NCBI GenBank assembly: GCA_002751075.1
Contig: NAOQ01000210.1
Span: 73,517 to 84,727 of the forward strand
DNA length: 11,211 nucleotides
Direction of reading: 5' to 3'
From: Ichthyophonus hoferi
Taxonomy: Eukaryota; Opisthokonta; Ichthyosporea; Ichthyophonida; Ichthyophonidae
A program made the position numbers and the translations under genes. Positions 1-8,162 of this stretch are shown piece after piece. The stretch's first letter is position 1. Each line of letters opens with the position of its first letter. The notes beneath the pieces are model-generated. The model was not told the origin of the DNA and searched no databases. It saw only the letters and a list, made by a program, of their open reading frames with translations.

Positions 1-361
1 ATACAGGAATTCATCTCAATCCCAATCATTACTATACAAGTTTGGCAGATAATTTCTAATATTTTGATTAATAGTAGAATAATAAATAAATAAATAAGGC
101 GACATTGTGACGTACTATACGTGCTCCATCAGAATACACCGTACAATATGAAATAATATAAAAAATAAAAATAACAATATATTATATGCATAGATGCCCA
201 GATATATTTACAACCTAAAATTGGACATCTCTTTAATTTTAAGCAAGTATCAATCATGTTGTAGAGTTAACATTAAATAGGAATATTATCATAAACGCTT
301 TAAATACTCAGTCATAGTGACCAACCAAACTATTAGTTTTAAAAGCTATTATAGTGCCTAC
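1..361 (-). other. Probable LSM11 intron 3 (partial)
   Basis: This is AT-rich sequence beyond the GTAGGC donor of LSM11 exon 3, at 361-356 on the minus strand. I found no open, splice-bounded stretch here resembling the LSM11 Sm1 or Sm2 motifs. The next exon therefore probably lies left of the window. A short TAAA run is at about 80-98. Nothing else is recognisable. Confidence 0.45.
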
Positions 362-2554
362 CTTTTTTGAGTGGTGCGGGTGTCTTGTTTTCTATGGCTG
401 GTTGGATTTTATCCTTTGCCTGCACCAATCCTTTCCCTGTAAAACCCAAATTTAGTCATTCGGATTAGATAATGTAATATTACTATAAGTATATTTACAG
501 CCACTCTAATAGATAAATGCTTTATGATATTCATTGGTAGGTAAAAATAGATATCAAACCGACTGATATTTTTAGCAGCCCATATTTCATTATATATATT
601 TTCTATTGGAACATGTGCAAGACGTTACAATGGTTCCTTATATGTATATGAGAGAGCTATAGTAAGAGAGCATAGGGGATAGTATATAGTTACATATAGT
701 AATATATTATATATGAGTTATAGAAAAATATGATAAGGTGGCATGAGGTATTATAACTGACTATGTATGTATGGAAGATTCCAATTGAATGTTATTAATT
801 GTTAATTAAATTAATTAAGCCCTTGTCAATCATATCGTATGGGAGGTATATCATGATATATAATTGGCAGTTAATTTTATAGTATTATTTAACTACTAAT
901 TACAAGTAGATGTTACTACTTGTTAATTAACCTAATTAAACCCTTGCCAAATCATATTGTATGATGGGTATATCATGATATATAATTAGTTATATGATCT
1001 TAACTAACTGCCAATTACAGGTGGTCTTAAAAAGTATTCTGACTGGGCCTTTCAAATTAGATTTGACCCTATTGGTACGCGTAGAATAGTATTCAAGACG
1101 TGATTAAACGTCAATTACATCAATTGAATATATTGAATATATTCATATTAATATGTTTGTATACATAAGTCTAATCAGTCCCCTATATACATCATAGAAC
1201 CCACAACCAACCAATAATATTAGGCCCTAAGGCAGTACTGCCTTTCTTGATTGGGCGTTTGCTCCCAAATAAAGCAGCTCCAATAGAAGCCAGGTTATCC
1301 ATTGGGGGAATCTGATCGATAATTTTGTCAGAATGACGTATGGGATGGTCGTGTCATGTGAATAATGATGGATTGACCTACACCCGCTCATAGTACCAGT
1401 TAGCTATTTGTAGAATAACTTGAAAAATCCAAATAAAAACGTATGTAAGTATTAGCAAATAACATTAACAATTACAAATTTTCGTATATTATTTATTCCG
1501 GGTAAATTATTGTTTCGCCAATCATAAAACTATCTATCTATTAACCTTTCTCTGTAGTTATCCCAAAATCAGATTAGAGGTACGGTGCATATGACTGGCT
1601 AATTTCAAATCCTTCATTATCATCCAATAATATCTTAATTTTTTTACAAATCCGAGACGATTTTAATATGCTAATCAAGGATCAGTATTAAGACCAAAAT
1701 GTCTCTACGCTAATCCAAATTAATACATAGTTTTCATAGCATCTGCATTGACAAATTTTATTTTAATAGGCTAGTCAATGCCTATTGATACTTTATTAAG
1801 CCAATAGTACTATTCTAAATTAGCCTTTTTCACATAATTAATCATAAATTCTTCACACATATCTCTGGTTTATCACTATTCATTATAATGGGTATTTGAG
1901 TACCAACCAATAAATGAGCTTTGTTAAATATGAAGTAAATGTGTCATTTGATTATAGTTTTTAACAGGCTGGCTCTACTGTGCTATCCTAAAATATAATA
2001 TGGTGTAGTTTTACCTGTAACTAATAGTAATTATATGATGAATATTTTAATTAACAATAATTAACACCCAGTCAGTTTTCTACTCATTTAGGCAATAAAG
2101 AATGCATTTCGCTAAGCTAATAAGATATCGCAAACAGTTGCAGTTAATTTTCTTTAAAAGGTGTGCAGTGTTTTAAAACACTAGGTTGGGTATATCATTG
2201 GAACGAAGAAATAATATGAAATCGTGGTTATTTCATTACCTGTAAATCTAACTAATATCTAACTACTTAACTATCTATCAGAATTATAGAAAAGATAAAG
2301 TAATAATAATAATAATACTAATCCTAATAATAATAATAGTAATAACAACTGTAACAGTAATAATAATAATAATAATAGTAATAATAATACTATTATTATT
2401 ATTTATAACAATAATGAACATAACCTACTCTTGGATATGGTACGGTAATGTTGAATGCATGCAGGGCCTTTAAGGGATCAAATTGATCAGAGGTGAAGTC
2501 TAAGGTGCGGTCTATGATGATGGCGGGGGGGTCTATGGGTTTATCTGTTAGCAT
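362..2554 (-). CDS. LSM11: LSM11, U7 snRNP Sm-like protein; 5' three coding exons, 3' end beyond left edge
   Basis: LSm11 replaces SmD2 in the U7 snRNP core and, through its long N-terminal extension, recruits FLASH and the cleavage complex that makes histone mRNA 3' ends in the nucleus. Exon 1 is 2554-2429 (42 codons). It starts at an ATG with an in-frame TAA two codons upstream and ends at AGA|GTAGGT. Residues 18-31 read LDFTSDQFDPLKAL, followed by VPYPR at 38-42. This matches the LSM11 N-terminal signature that I recall from vertebrates (LD-x-SSD-x-FDPLLAL, then PYP). Exon 2 starts at 1311 after GATCAG and reads IPPMDNLASIGAALFGSKRP; a branch-site-like TTCTGAC lies about 15 nt upstream. 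Its end is uncertain: a GT donor (GTTGGT) puts it at 1212, a GC donor (GCAGTA) at 1242, and both leave phase 1. Exon 3 is 436-362, between TTTTACAG and GTAGGC, with 24 lysine-rich codons. All phases agree (0, then 1). The Sm fold is not in the window. The start-codon context is weak (T at -3). Confidence 0.8.
799..987. repeat. Diverged direct duplication of about 67 bp (799-865 and 920-987) in LSM11 intron 2
   Basis: The two copies share the order TTGTTAATTAA, then CTAATTAAR-like sequence, CCCTTG, CAATCATAT or CAAATCATAT, GTATG, and GGTATATCATGATATATAATT. They lie about 121 bp apart and differ by scattered substitutions and a one-base length change. Each copy holds the perfect 12-bp palindrome ATATCATGATAT near its end. 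Copy two is preceded by a hairpin, ACAAGTAG (902-909) pairing with CTACTTGT (916-923). The duplication overlaps the inverted-repeat unit at 861-1017. This is intron DNA, possibly the remnant of a small repeat family. Confidence 0.7.
861..1017. mobile_element. MITE-like unit with 10-bp terminal inverted repeats, LSM11 intron 2
   Basis: TAATTGGCAG at 861-870 is the exact reverse complement of CTGCCAATTA at 1008-1017. The match continues loosely inward (GTTAAT on the left, TTAACTAA on the right). If the element proper begins at ATTGGCAG, each end is flanked by TA, the target used by Tc1/mariner-like elements. The unit is 157 bp, AT-rich and non-coding. The call rests on these short ends only. 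One of the two copies of the direct duplication starts outside the unit, so a chance arrangement is possible. Confidence 0.35.
1312..2428 (-). other. LSM11 intron 1
   Basis: This is the intron between exon 1 (donor GTAGGT at 2428-2423 on the minus strand) and exon 2 (acceptor CAG at 1314-1312). It is AT-rich with many short CCAAT-type words. Apart from the AAT array at 2301-2405 I see no repeat, RNA gene or coding exon in it. Confidence 0.65.
2301..2405. repeat. AAT trinucleotide microsatellite with hairpin arm, LSM11 intron 1
   Basis: This is an interrupted TAA/AAT array. Near its right end it switches strand: 11 bases of AATAATA type at 2379-2389 are mirrored as the reverse complement at 2391-2401 around a single C at 2390. 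It lies within about 25 nt of the exon 1 donor. Confidence 0.9.
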
Positions 2555-2595
2555 GGATTAGGAGTCCTTATACTAATATCATACAATACTCACAG

Positions 2596-2622
2596 ATATA
2601 TATATATATATATATATATATA
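2596..2622. repeat. TA dinucleotide microsatellite
   Basis: A pure TA run of about 27 nt lies about 40 nt upstream of the LSM11 start codon. It is in the region where the 5' UTR or core promoter of that gene would be expected. Confidence 0.9.
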
Positions 2623-2816
2623 GCTTTTAACTATAATTTTTATTATTTTAAAAAAATCATTGGGCGACCTGTATAAATGGACATCATACCACGTCATTAT
2701 TACAACATTATTGGTGCCATAATAAAACCAAATACGGTACTAGAATGCATATGAGTAAGCACGGATAGTACAAACATATTCTTGTAAATAGATGGGTACC
2801 TGTTTAACACCCATAT

Positions 2817-2836
2817 AGCTATATATATATATAGCT
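2817..2836. repeat. Perfect 20-bp palindrome AGCT-(AT)6-AGCT
   Basis: AGCT at 2817-2820 and at 2833-2836 bracket twelve bases of alternating AT, giving a perfect self-complementary 20-mer. Such a sequence could extrude as a cruciform. No function is implied by its neighbours. Confidence 0.85.
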
Positions 2837-2872
2837 GATACTATACAAGCCTCATCCTATGTATTTAATTGC

Positions 2873-2972
2873 ACATGCATGCATACATGTATGTATGTGT
2901 GCATGTATGTATGTATGTATATATGCATGTATGCATGTAAGTAAGTATGTGTATATACGTAGGTGTGTATAC
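2873..2972. repeat. TGTA/CATG tetranucleotide microsatellite
   Basis: This is an alternating purine-pyrimidine run of TGTA, TGCA and TGTG units, beginning CATGCATGCATA and ending GTGTGTATAC. It is non-coding and lies upstream of LSM11. Confidence 0.9.
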
Positions 2973-3121
2973 AATTTTCCCTAGAATCAACCTCTGAAGA
3001 ATAGTTATTAATTATGCAAGTCAATGAACCCTTTCACTGAAAAATGTAATAGTAATAGACTTCCTCCATTTAGTCGTGCTTATAAATATGTACGGATAGT
3101 TATATATATATGTAAGCTCAT

Positions 3122-3123
<2 letters not shown>

Positions 3124-3172
<49 letters not shown>

Positions 3173-3252
3173 GCAACTAACAACAACAACAATAATAATA
3201 GCAATAATAATAATACTACTACTACTACTGACAATACTAACACTACTACTAA
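3124..3252. repeat. Compound AAT / CAA / ACT trinucleotide microsatellite
   Basis: A pure run of AAT units to about 3171 is followed by CAACAACAAC, more AAT, and ACT repeats. It ends about 9 nt before the stop codon of the orphan minus-strand ORF at 3261, so it would lie in that gene's 3' flank. Confidence 0.9.
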
Positions 3253-3260
3253 TATATACC

Positions 3261-4145
3261 CTATAGTCCCCTCTTCCTCTTAATTGTCCCTTGTCTTTGT
3301 TCCTTATTTGAAAGTTCGCGGTTTTGTTTCACATAGCACCCACCCTCCACCCTCTGTCCTTCTCTCCTCTCACTATCCCCTCTATAAGCATTACTACTAT
3401 TACTATTAAACTTACTTCCATCACGATTCCTCCCTGTGTCTATATTGGCCTGCTTATTATTAGGCCTATTCCTAGAACCCTCTGTACTATTTATTTCCAT
3501 GTTATGCTGTGTATCATTTCTACTATTTATTCTATCATCTTTCCCTTCCTTTCTAGTATCATACATGCTAATATTACTATTTCTACAACCATAACTACTA
3601 TATGTGGTCTGTGTATAGCCCTTTGTATCCGTCCGATTGTTTTCACTATCATAGTAATCATGTTTCATGTTCTTCAACTGACTTTCTATCCGTGTAATAT
3701 CTACTTTCTCTCGCTGTACGCCTTCTATAGACTCGGTCCCTTCCTCCCTTCTATCCTGCCTAGTGTTATTTCTATTATCTTTTGTATCGCTTCTATCTCT
3801 CTTCTCCCAACCCACTTCTCCTATATCATCCCTCCTATTATATCTATTTTGTTCCCTATTATAATTCTGATTCTGTTTATTATAATCACATATATTTGTC
3901 ATCCTATGTTCATCTACTCTACCCTCCCACCTCCTATATCTATTCCCTTCCCTATCCTCATGTCTATTATCACAATATTCCTCTCTCTTCTCCTCCTTCC
4001 TGTCATAGGTATTTCCCTCTAAACATGTTTCCCTAGACTTCACCCTATTATCCTTTCTACTATCATAACTATTGCGGTGTGTTCTTTGTTTTCTTTTCTC
4101 ATCTTCTCCCTCCCCTCTCCTACCCCCTCTCTCTTCTTCCCTCAT
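3261..4145 (-). CDS. Orphan ORF: highly charged, leucine-poor, probably disordered protein of 294 aa
   Basis: I do not recognise this protein. The frame is unbroken for 294 codons from an ATG with A at -3 to TAG. It stays open for another 28 codons upstream, to an in-frame TAA at 4232-4230, so the true start may be further 5' or reached by splicing (for example after ACTTTAG, upstream of codons for RDKEKG). The product is dominated by Arg, Asn, Asp, Glu, Lys, Tyr and Ser, with only four leucines, one phenylalanine and one proline. No membrane segment or catalytic motif is visible. A loose motif Y-D-x-R-K or similar recurs at Tyr27, Tyr47, Tyr165 and Tyr195, suggesting old internal repeats. 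The sense strand is purine-rich, so the aligned antisense frame is also open. A GGAAGTAAGT word around codons 240-242 could serve as a splice donor. It could be a lineage-specific gene, part of a repeat element, or non-coding purine-rich DNA. Confidence 0.4.
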   Translation of the reverse strand: MREEERGGRRGEGEDEKRKQRTHRNSYDSRKDNRVKSRETCLEGNTYDRKEEKREEYCDNRHEDREGNRYRRWEGRVDEHRMTNICDYNKQNQNYNREQNRYNRRDDIGEVGWEKRDRSDTKDNRNNTRQDRREEGTESIEGVQREKVDITRIESQLKNMKHDYYDSENNRTDTKGYTQTTYSSYGCRNSNISMYDTRKEGKDDRINSRNDTQHNMEINSTEGSRNRPNNKQANIDTGRNRDGSKFNSNSSNAYRGDSERREGQRVEGGCYVKQNRELSNKEQRQGTIKRKRGL

Positions 4146-4575
4146 TTCTATTCCTTTTTCTTTGTCTCTAAAGTATTCTATTATATTGTATGATATATAT
4201 ACTCTATTTATTGTTATAACATATTCACATTATATCATTATCATAACATGAAATCAAGTCGGGTGACTTTGCGCGGTAAGCAGTTTAATAAAGCAGCGAC
4301 TGAAAATTCTAGATGCGATCAATAGAGATCAATAGCGATTTGCTGGTGATTATTAGCAATCGATGGAGATGAATTGAGATTAGTGTAAATGAACGGGTGA
4401 TTGATAGAAGCATGTATGTGGTGTTGCAACATTCAATATTAAATCACAATAAGTATACTCGTTCTATATAACAATAATCAATCTACACCTATATCAATGA
4501 ACTTATTTATTTATATATTTTCTAGATTAAAATCTTCTTTCAATTGAAAACGATGCTATTAAGGTAGTATCGAGA

Positions 4576-4872
4576 TGTTGGGAATAATAAGTAGAAACAG
4601 GAATTCCTGTGAATTAACATTCTTTTGGGAGTGAGCACCGAACCAAGGGGCCTTTTAGTTTTAACGGGGCCCTTTGCATACATGAGTTTATGGAGAGCCA
4701 CACATCTCAATTTGACTAAGAAACCATTTTTGAGCGTTAGTAGCTGAATGCGGTTAAAAACATCACTAATGCGGCGGAATCTTTATCTTATTTTACTATA
4801 AGAGACTCTTCGTAAGAAATCTCATTTATTGTGTTATTGCGTTGTGAATATGGGGTAAAAAAATTCCCAACA
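4576..4872. mobile_element. Possible solo LTR, Copia-like ends, 297 bp
   Basis: The segment starts TGTTGGGAAT and ends ATTCCCAACA, a 10-bp perfect terminal inverted repeat with the TG..CA boundary typical of LTRs. This end sequence resembles those I associate with Copia-type elements. It is richer in GC than its flanks. A TATA-like CTATAAG at about 4795-4801 would suit a plus-strand orientation. I see no primer-binding site or polypurine tract beside it and no clear target-site duplication, so it would be an old solo copy without an internal region. Short reading frames are open on both strands inside it, and I assign none of them. Confidence 0.4.
4597..4610. repeat. 14-bp perfect palindrome ACAGGAATTCCTGT
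   Basis: This is an exact self-complementary 14-mer about 20 nt inside the left end of the LTR-like segment. It could be an internal binding site of that element or a chance occurrence. Confidence 0.7.
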
Positions 4873-5388
4873 CCTACTTCTAAATCTAATAATGTAGTTT
4901 ATCTGCTTATTTATAGGCTAAATAATGTCAAAATATAAGACAGACAATAAGACAGAAAATTCATCTAAACAGAATTCGGGACTCTTTTAAATTTCCAAGA
5001 TCCAAAACACGCGTCCTGCGCTTGCTTTTATGCTTGATTGATTTTTTTTCAAAGACGAGATTGGTTAATTAGTACAATTAGAACCAATCACATACTAATT
5101 AGTCTTTCATTGGGGCCAATAATGTTGTCAATGCCACTCTCTGGAGCTACTATTTTTAGTCGGTTCAGGATTTTAATTATGGGCCAGGTAACTTGGTTGG
5201 ACTCGCAGATTACCGTACAACGGGTCTATTCTAAAGCAAAGGTTTAATGCAGATAGACCAGTAAATCTACAATATGTGTATTTTTGAATAGAATGATATA
5301 TTTAATGACAGATGGAAAATATATATTTTTAAATAGAACAGATATGCTAAGACATAACATAATATATTATTAAATAAATCTGTAGGAC

Positions 5389-5414
5389 TTGTCTTAGGCA
5401 GGATGCCTAAGCAA
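5389..5414. other. Hairpin TTG-CTTAGGC / GCCTAAG-CAA
   Basis: CTTAGGC at 5393-5399 pairs perfectly with GCCTAAG at 5405-5411 across the loop AGGAT. The outer TTG/CAA pair extends the stem to ten pairs with one bulged T. It lies in otherwise AT-rich DNA. I saw no tRNA A-box or B-box arrangement convincing enough to call an RNA gene. Confidence 0.5.
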
Positions 5415-6575
5415 CGGGCTATCTTGGTTCTCAAACATACAATATGAAATGGCTTAAATAGTCGCGGAACCTCTGCCATTGGCTAGTTTGATTTTGAATC
5501 ACCTTGGATTGGCATTTGACACCAAATTGCACTAATTATTTTTCCAGACTATACATTCATTGAATAGTAATTGTTAATGATATTCAATGATTATAGCTAT
5601 AGAGAAATACCCAAATTCATTAAATACTCCATTATTAACACATACTAGTGGGGTAATTTTCCTTTTTTTTTAAACCAATATATATAATCCTTGGGGCACA
5701 ATTCTGCCATTTAGGAGCTATATGGTATTCAGCAGTTTGGTTTTTGCTATTCTAGATAAGCGGCAGCTACCAAATTACCTTTTGCAGTATAAAAATAGAT
5801 TTTATAATTTATTGTTGGAATTTGTGCAATATGTCACAATGACTATTGATTTATTTATTTATATTAGAATATAACATACGTTTTATTTTATTATTATCTT
5901 CTATTAATCAAATATTGGAAATAATCTTTAAAATTTACGTAATAGCAAATCAAATTGAGATTAATTTTTGTATACTATATTTTATTATCAAATAATCAAA
6001 TATTTTACATCATCAATATAAGCTCTTATCGGAATTTCCCATTATCATCATTACATTGCATTCGTTATTTCCCATTATGATCTATATCTACTGAATTAGC
6101 CAATAGGAGATGGCATATTGTAAAGAAACCACGTGCATGTAAGATTATATAAATAAATGAGTAGATTTAAAACAAGACTTCATTATGTATTAGCAGGATG
6201 CATATCTAGTTACCGGAAAATAATCACTATCTAAGCAATGTCAAAGGAAAAAGAAAATTGATAAGTTGAAAGTAAGGTAAAAATATGCCTTTACAAATGA
6301 TGCGGTGATTACTGTATGATGGATAGTAATGTAAGTGTCAATTATGGGCTTCTACCAATCTTACAGCACAGATTAACGTACACATATTAAGATATAAATA
6401 GATAGGCTGAAAAACCGAGCAACATACTTTTTAAGTGAGCCCACACCGTACATACAGGCACATGTATAGAAATAAACAAGAGGGAATTATACATGTATAA
6501 GAATAGAAAAAAAGGAAATTGATCGCTCTCTACAAGCTATATGCATTTACACATCTTCATTGCACCAATACTTAC

Positions 6576-6649
6576 ATTAACTATTTCCTTGGTAACCTTG
6601 ATTTCTTCTGCGCAAAATGAAAAAACGTTGGCAAAGTTTCCTTGTAAAA
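6576..6649 (-). other. Exon-like stretch of 74 nt, gene unknown
   Basis: On the minus strand a pyrimidine-rich acceptor ending TTGCTAG (AG at 6651-6650) is followed by an open frame of 24 codons ending AAGGAAATAGTTAAT. A consensus donor GTAAGT follows at 6575-6570. A second acceptor (TTTTTTCATTTTGCGCAG) inside the stretch would give a 32-nt exon in the same frame. The short peptide (about LQGNFANVFSF then CAEEIKVTKEIVN) matches nothing I know. A stretch this short could be open by chance. Confidence 0.22.
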
Positions 6650-7539
6650 CTAGCAATAAAATAAAGGCACAATGGTGCTATATATGTAGTTACAACGATA
6701 AGTGAGCATTAAAATTAAGATATATTGCCTTTCTTTATATGTGTATGTTATTATTTTTTCTTTTTTTTTTACCATTATTTTTCAAAAGAAAATATAATTA
6801 TAGAGCGATTAAATACGTTCTAAAGCGACAGATCGGGATTTAAAATTAATCGGACCGAACCATAGTTAAAATCTAGACCAAAATTTGGATTGACCAATGT
6901 AGTCAATTATTCGTTTTAAAATTTTAAAACTTGAGTTTAATTCTGTAATTAGCTGATTTTGAAAGTGCTTCCCATTGGTGCATTAAATAACTCCTTAAAT
7001 CCATGGTGATTGAGGGGCACGATAAAGGAGCAATAAACCGGATATATAGCCAATGGATATTAGTAATAATTTAATCGTTGTAGTATTATCATAAATTAAT
7101 TTGCGTTAAAATGAGGCGACGAATGATTTGCTATAGGTTTTCCTTCTGTTGGTGTATATGACTGGGGCCTGTATTTTATATTGCATATTTTGTTATTTTG
7201 CTGGCATACTATGTTGTGTATGTGTGCATATAAATATAACATATCAATATATATTAGTTGTACTGTATAGACTATAATAATAGTAGCCATAATAACCATA
7301 ATAATACTAATAAGATACAGGATCTAAGGTATACATAAAAAGAAGGATATTATTATTTTCAACTTTATTATTCCTGTTAATGAGGTATATATCTTTTCCT
7401 ACCTAACCCCTTCTAAACATACATTATTCAGTTAGTTAAATCTATATATAATTTGTTATTACGAATAGATATATTTATAGTTCCCACTTTTTATACTATT
7501 ACCGAAAGCGAAAAACATGGACCCGATTAGATAAATATG

Positions 7540-8095
7540 GCTAGGCATGTGTGTATATACAATAGCATGCATATATACCATCATACCATCAAACGTACTT
7601 ACTTGTATATATAAATATATATACATACAAGCATATTATCGTACAGACATACATGCATACATACATACTATTTATTGTACTCACATATTTACATACATAC
7701 ACCCATACATACATACATACTGGGAAACTGTCATACTGCCATACATACATACGTACATGCGTACATACCTATATATGTATGTATAAGTACATACGGACAG
7801 CTATTTACATATATCTATATGGCAACCAATATATTTAGATAATGCTATGTGAAAATACGTATACATCCACAGACTTGGAATGAATAGATGTATGTGTATC
7901 TCTAAGCACTCCTGTACCTATATATATACATACAGACACACATACATACATACATACAAACGTATATACATACACACATACATACATCATACATACATAT
8001 ATATATATACATACATACATACATACATACATACATACATACATGTATATCCCTGTACCTACATCCATATATGCCCATATACCATATACATACAT
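7540..8095. repeat. CATA/TACA tetranucleotide microsatellite region
   Basis: Two dense blocks (about 7558-7790 and 7920-8095) consist of CATA and TATA units, with a purest ATAC run at about 8007-8044. Between them is roughly 130 nt of less repetitive AT-rich DNA. Several short ORFs rich in Tyr, Ile, Thr and His arise on both strands purely from the repeat and are not genes. Confidence 0.9.
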
Positions 8096-8150
8096 CTTTC
8101 TTTCCCCCTACTCATCCCTGTATGGTCCCTCACTCTCCACTCCCACACAG
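8095..8150 (+). other. Candidate 3' splice acceptor before the PIP5K1 start codon
   Basis: A stretch of CTTTCTTTCCCCC and CTCACTCTCCACTCC type, strongly pyrimidine-rich against its surroundings, ends in CACACAG at 8150. The start codon follows 12 nt later, with a stop in frame at 8151-8153. This is what is expected if the first coding exon is preceded by an untranslated exon. A trans-spliced leader acceptor, or a pyrimidine-rich start region without splicing, remain alternatives. Confidence 0.5.
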
Positions 8151-8162
8151 TAGACAATAAAT

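Larger units (their letters stand above)
4873..7540. other. AT-rich intergenic DNA, no recognised gene
   Basis: I searched both strands for splice-bounded open stretches. The points that stand out are a hairpin at 5389-5414, a donor-like CAG|GTAACT at 5188 on the plus strand, a donor-like GTAAGG at 6272 on the plus strand, and an exon-like stretch at 6576-6649 on the minus strand. The short ORFs here (5038-5247 on the plus strand; 5267-5479 and 7096-7299 on the minus strand) have no family resemblance I can name. No tRNA or rRNA was seen. Confidence 0.5.

Noticed and set aside
3782-4036. Plus-strand ORF of 84 codons within the orphan-gene region
   Set aside because: It is a low-complexity shadow of the purine-rich minus strand, with no plausible family.
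4249-4326. Short plus-strand ORF of 25 codons starting MKSSRVTL, with a GTAAGC donor inside
   Set aside because: Too short to call a gene without a matching next exon. Kept only as one candidate site for an upstream PIP5K1 exon.
5038-5247. 69-codon plus-strand ORF
   Set aside because: No recognisable family, and other frames are open over part of the same stretch, so chance is the simpler reading. The internal CAG|GTAACT is noted only as a possible donor.
5389-5440. Possible tRNA or tRNA-derived SINE around the 5393-5411 hairpin
   Set aside because: Only a GGTTCTCAA-like word hints at a B box. No cloverleaf or A box fits.
5267-5479. 70-codon minus-strand ORF
   Set aside because: The first half is ordinary sequence and the second half is AT-rich, with no domain. 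Nothing supports expression.
7096-7299. 67-codon minus-strand ORF, with an acceptor-like AAATACAG at about 7172-7179
   Set aside because: The peptide resembles nothing known and no matching downstream exon or donor was found.
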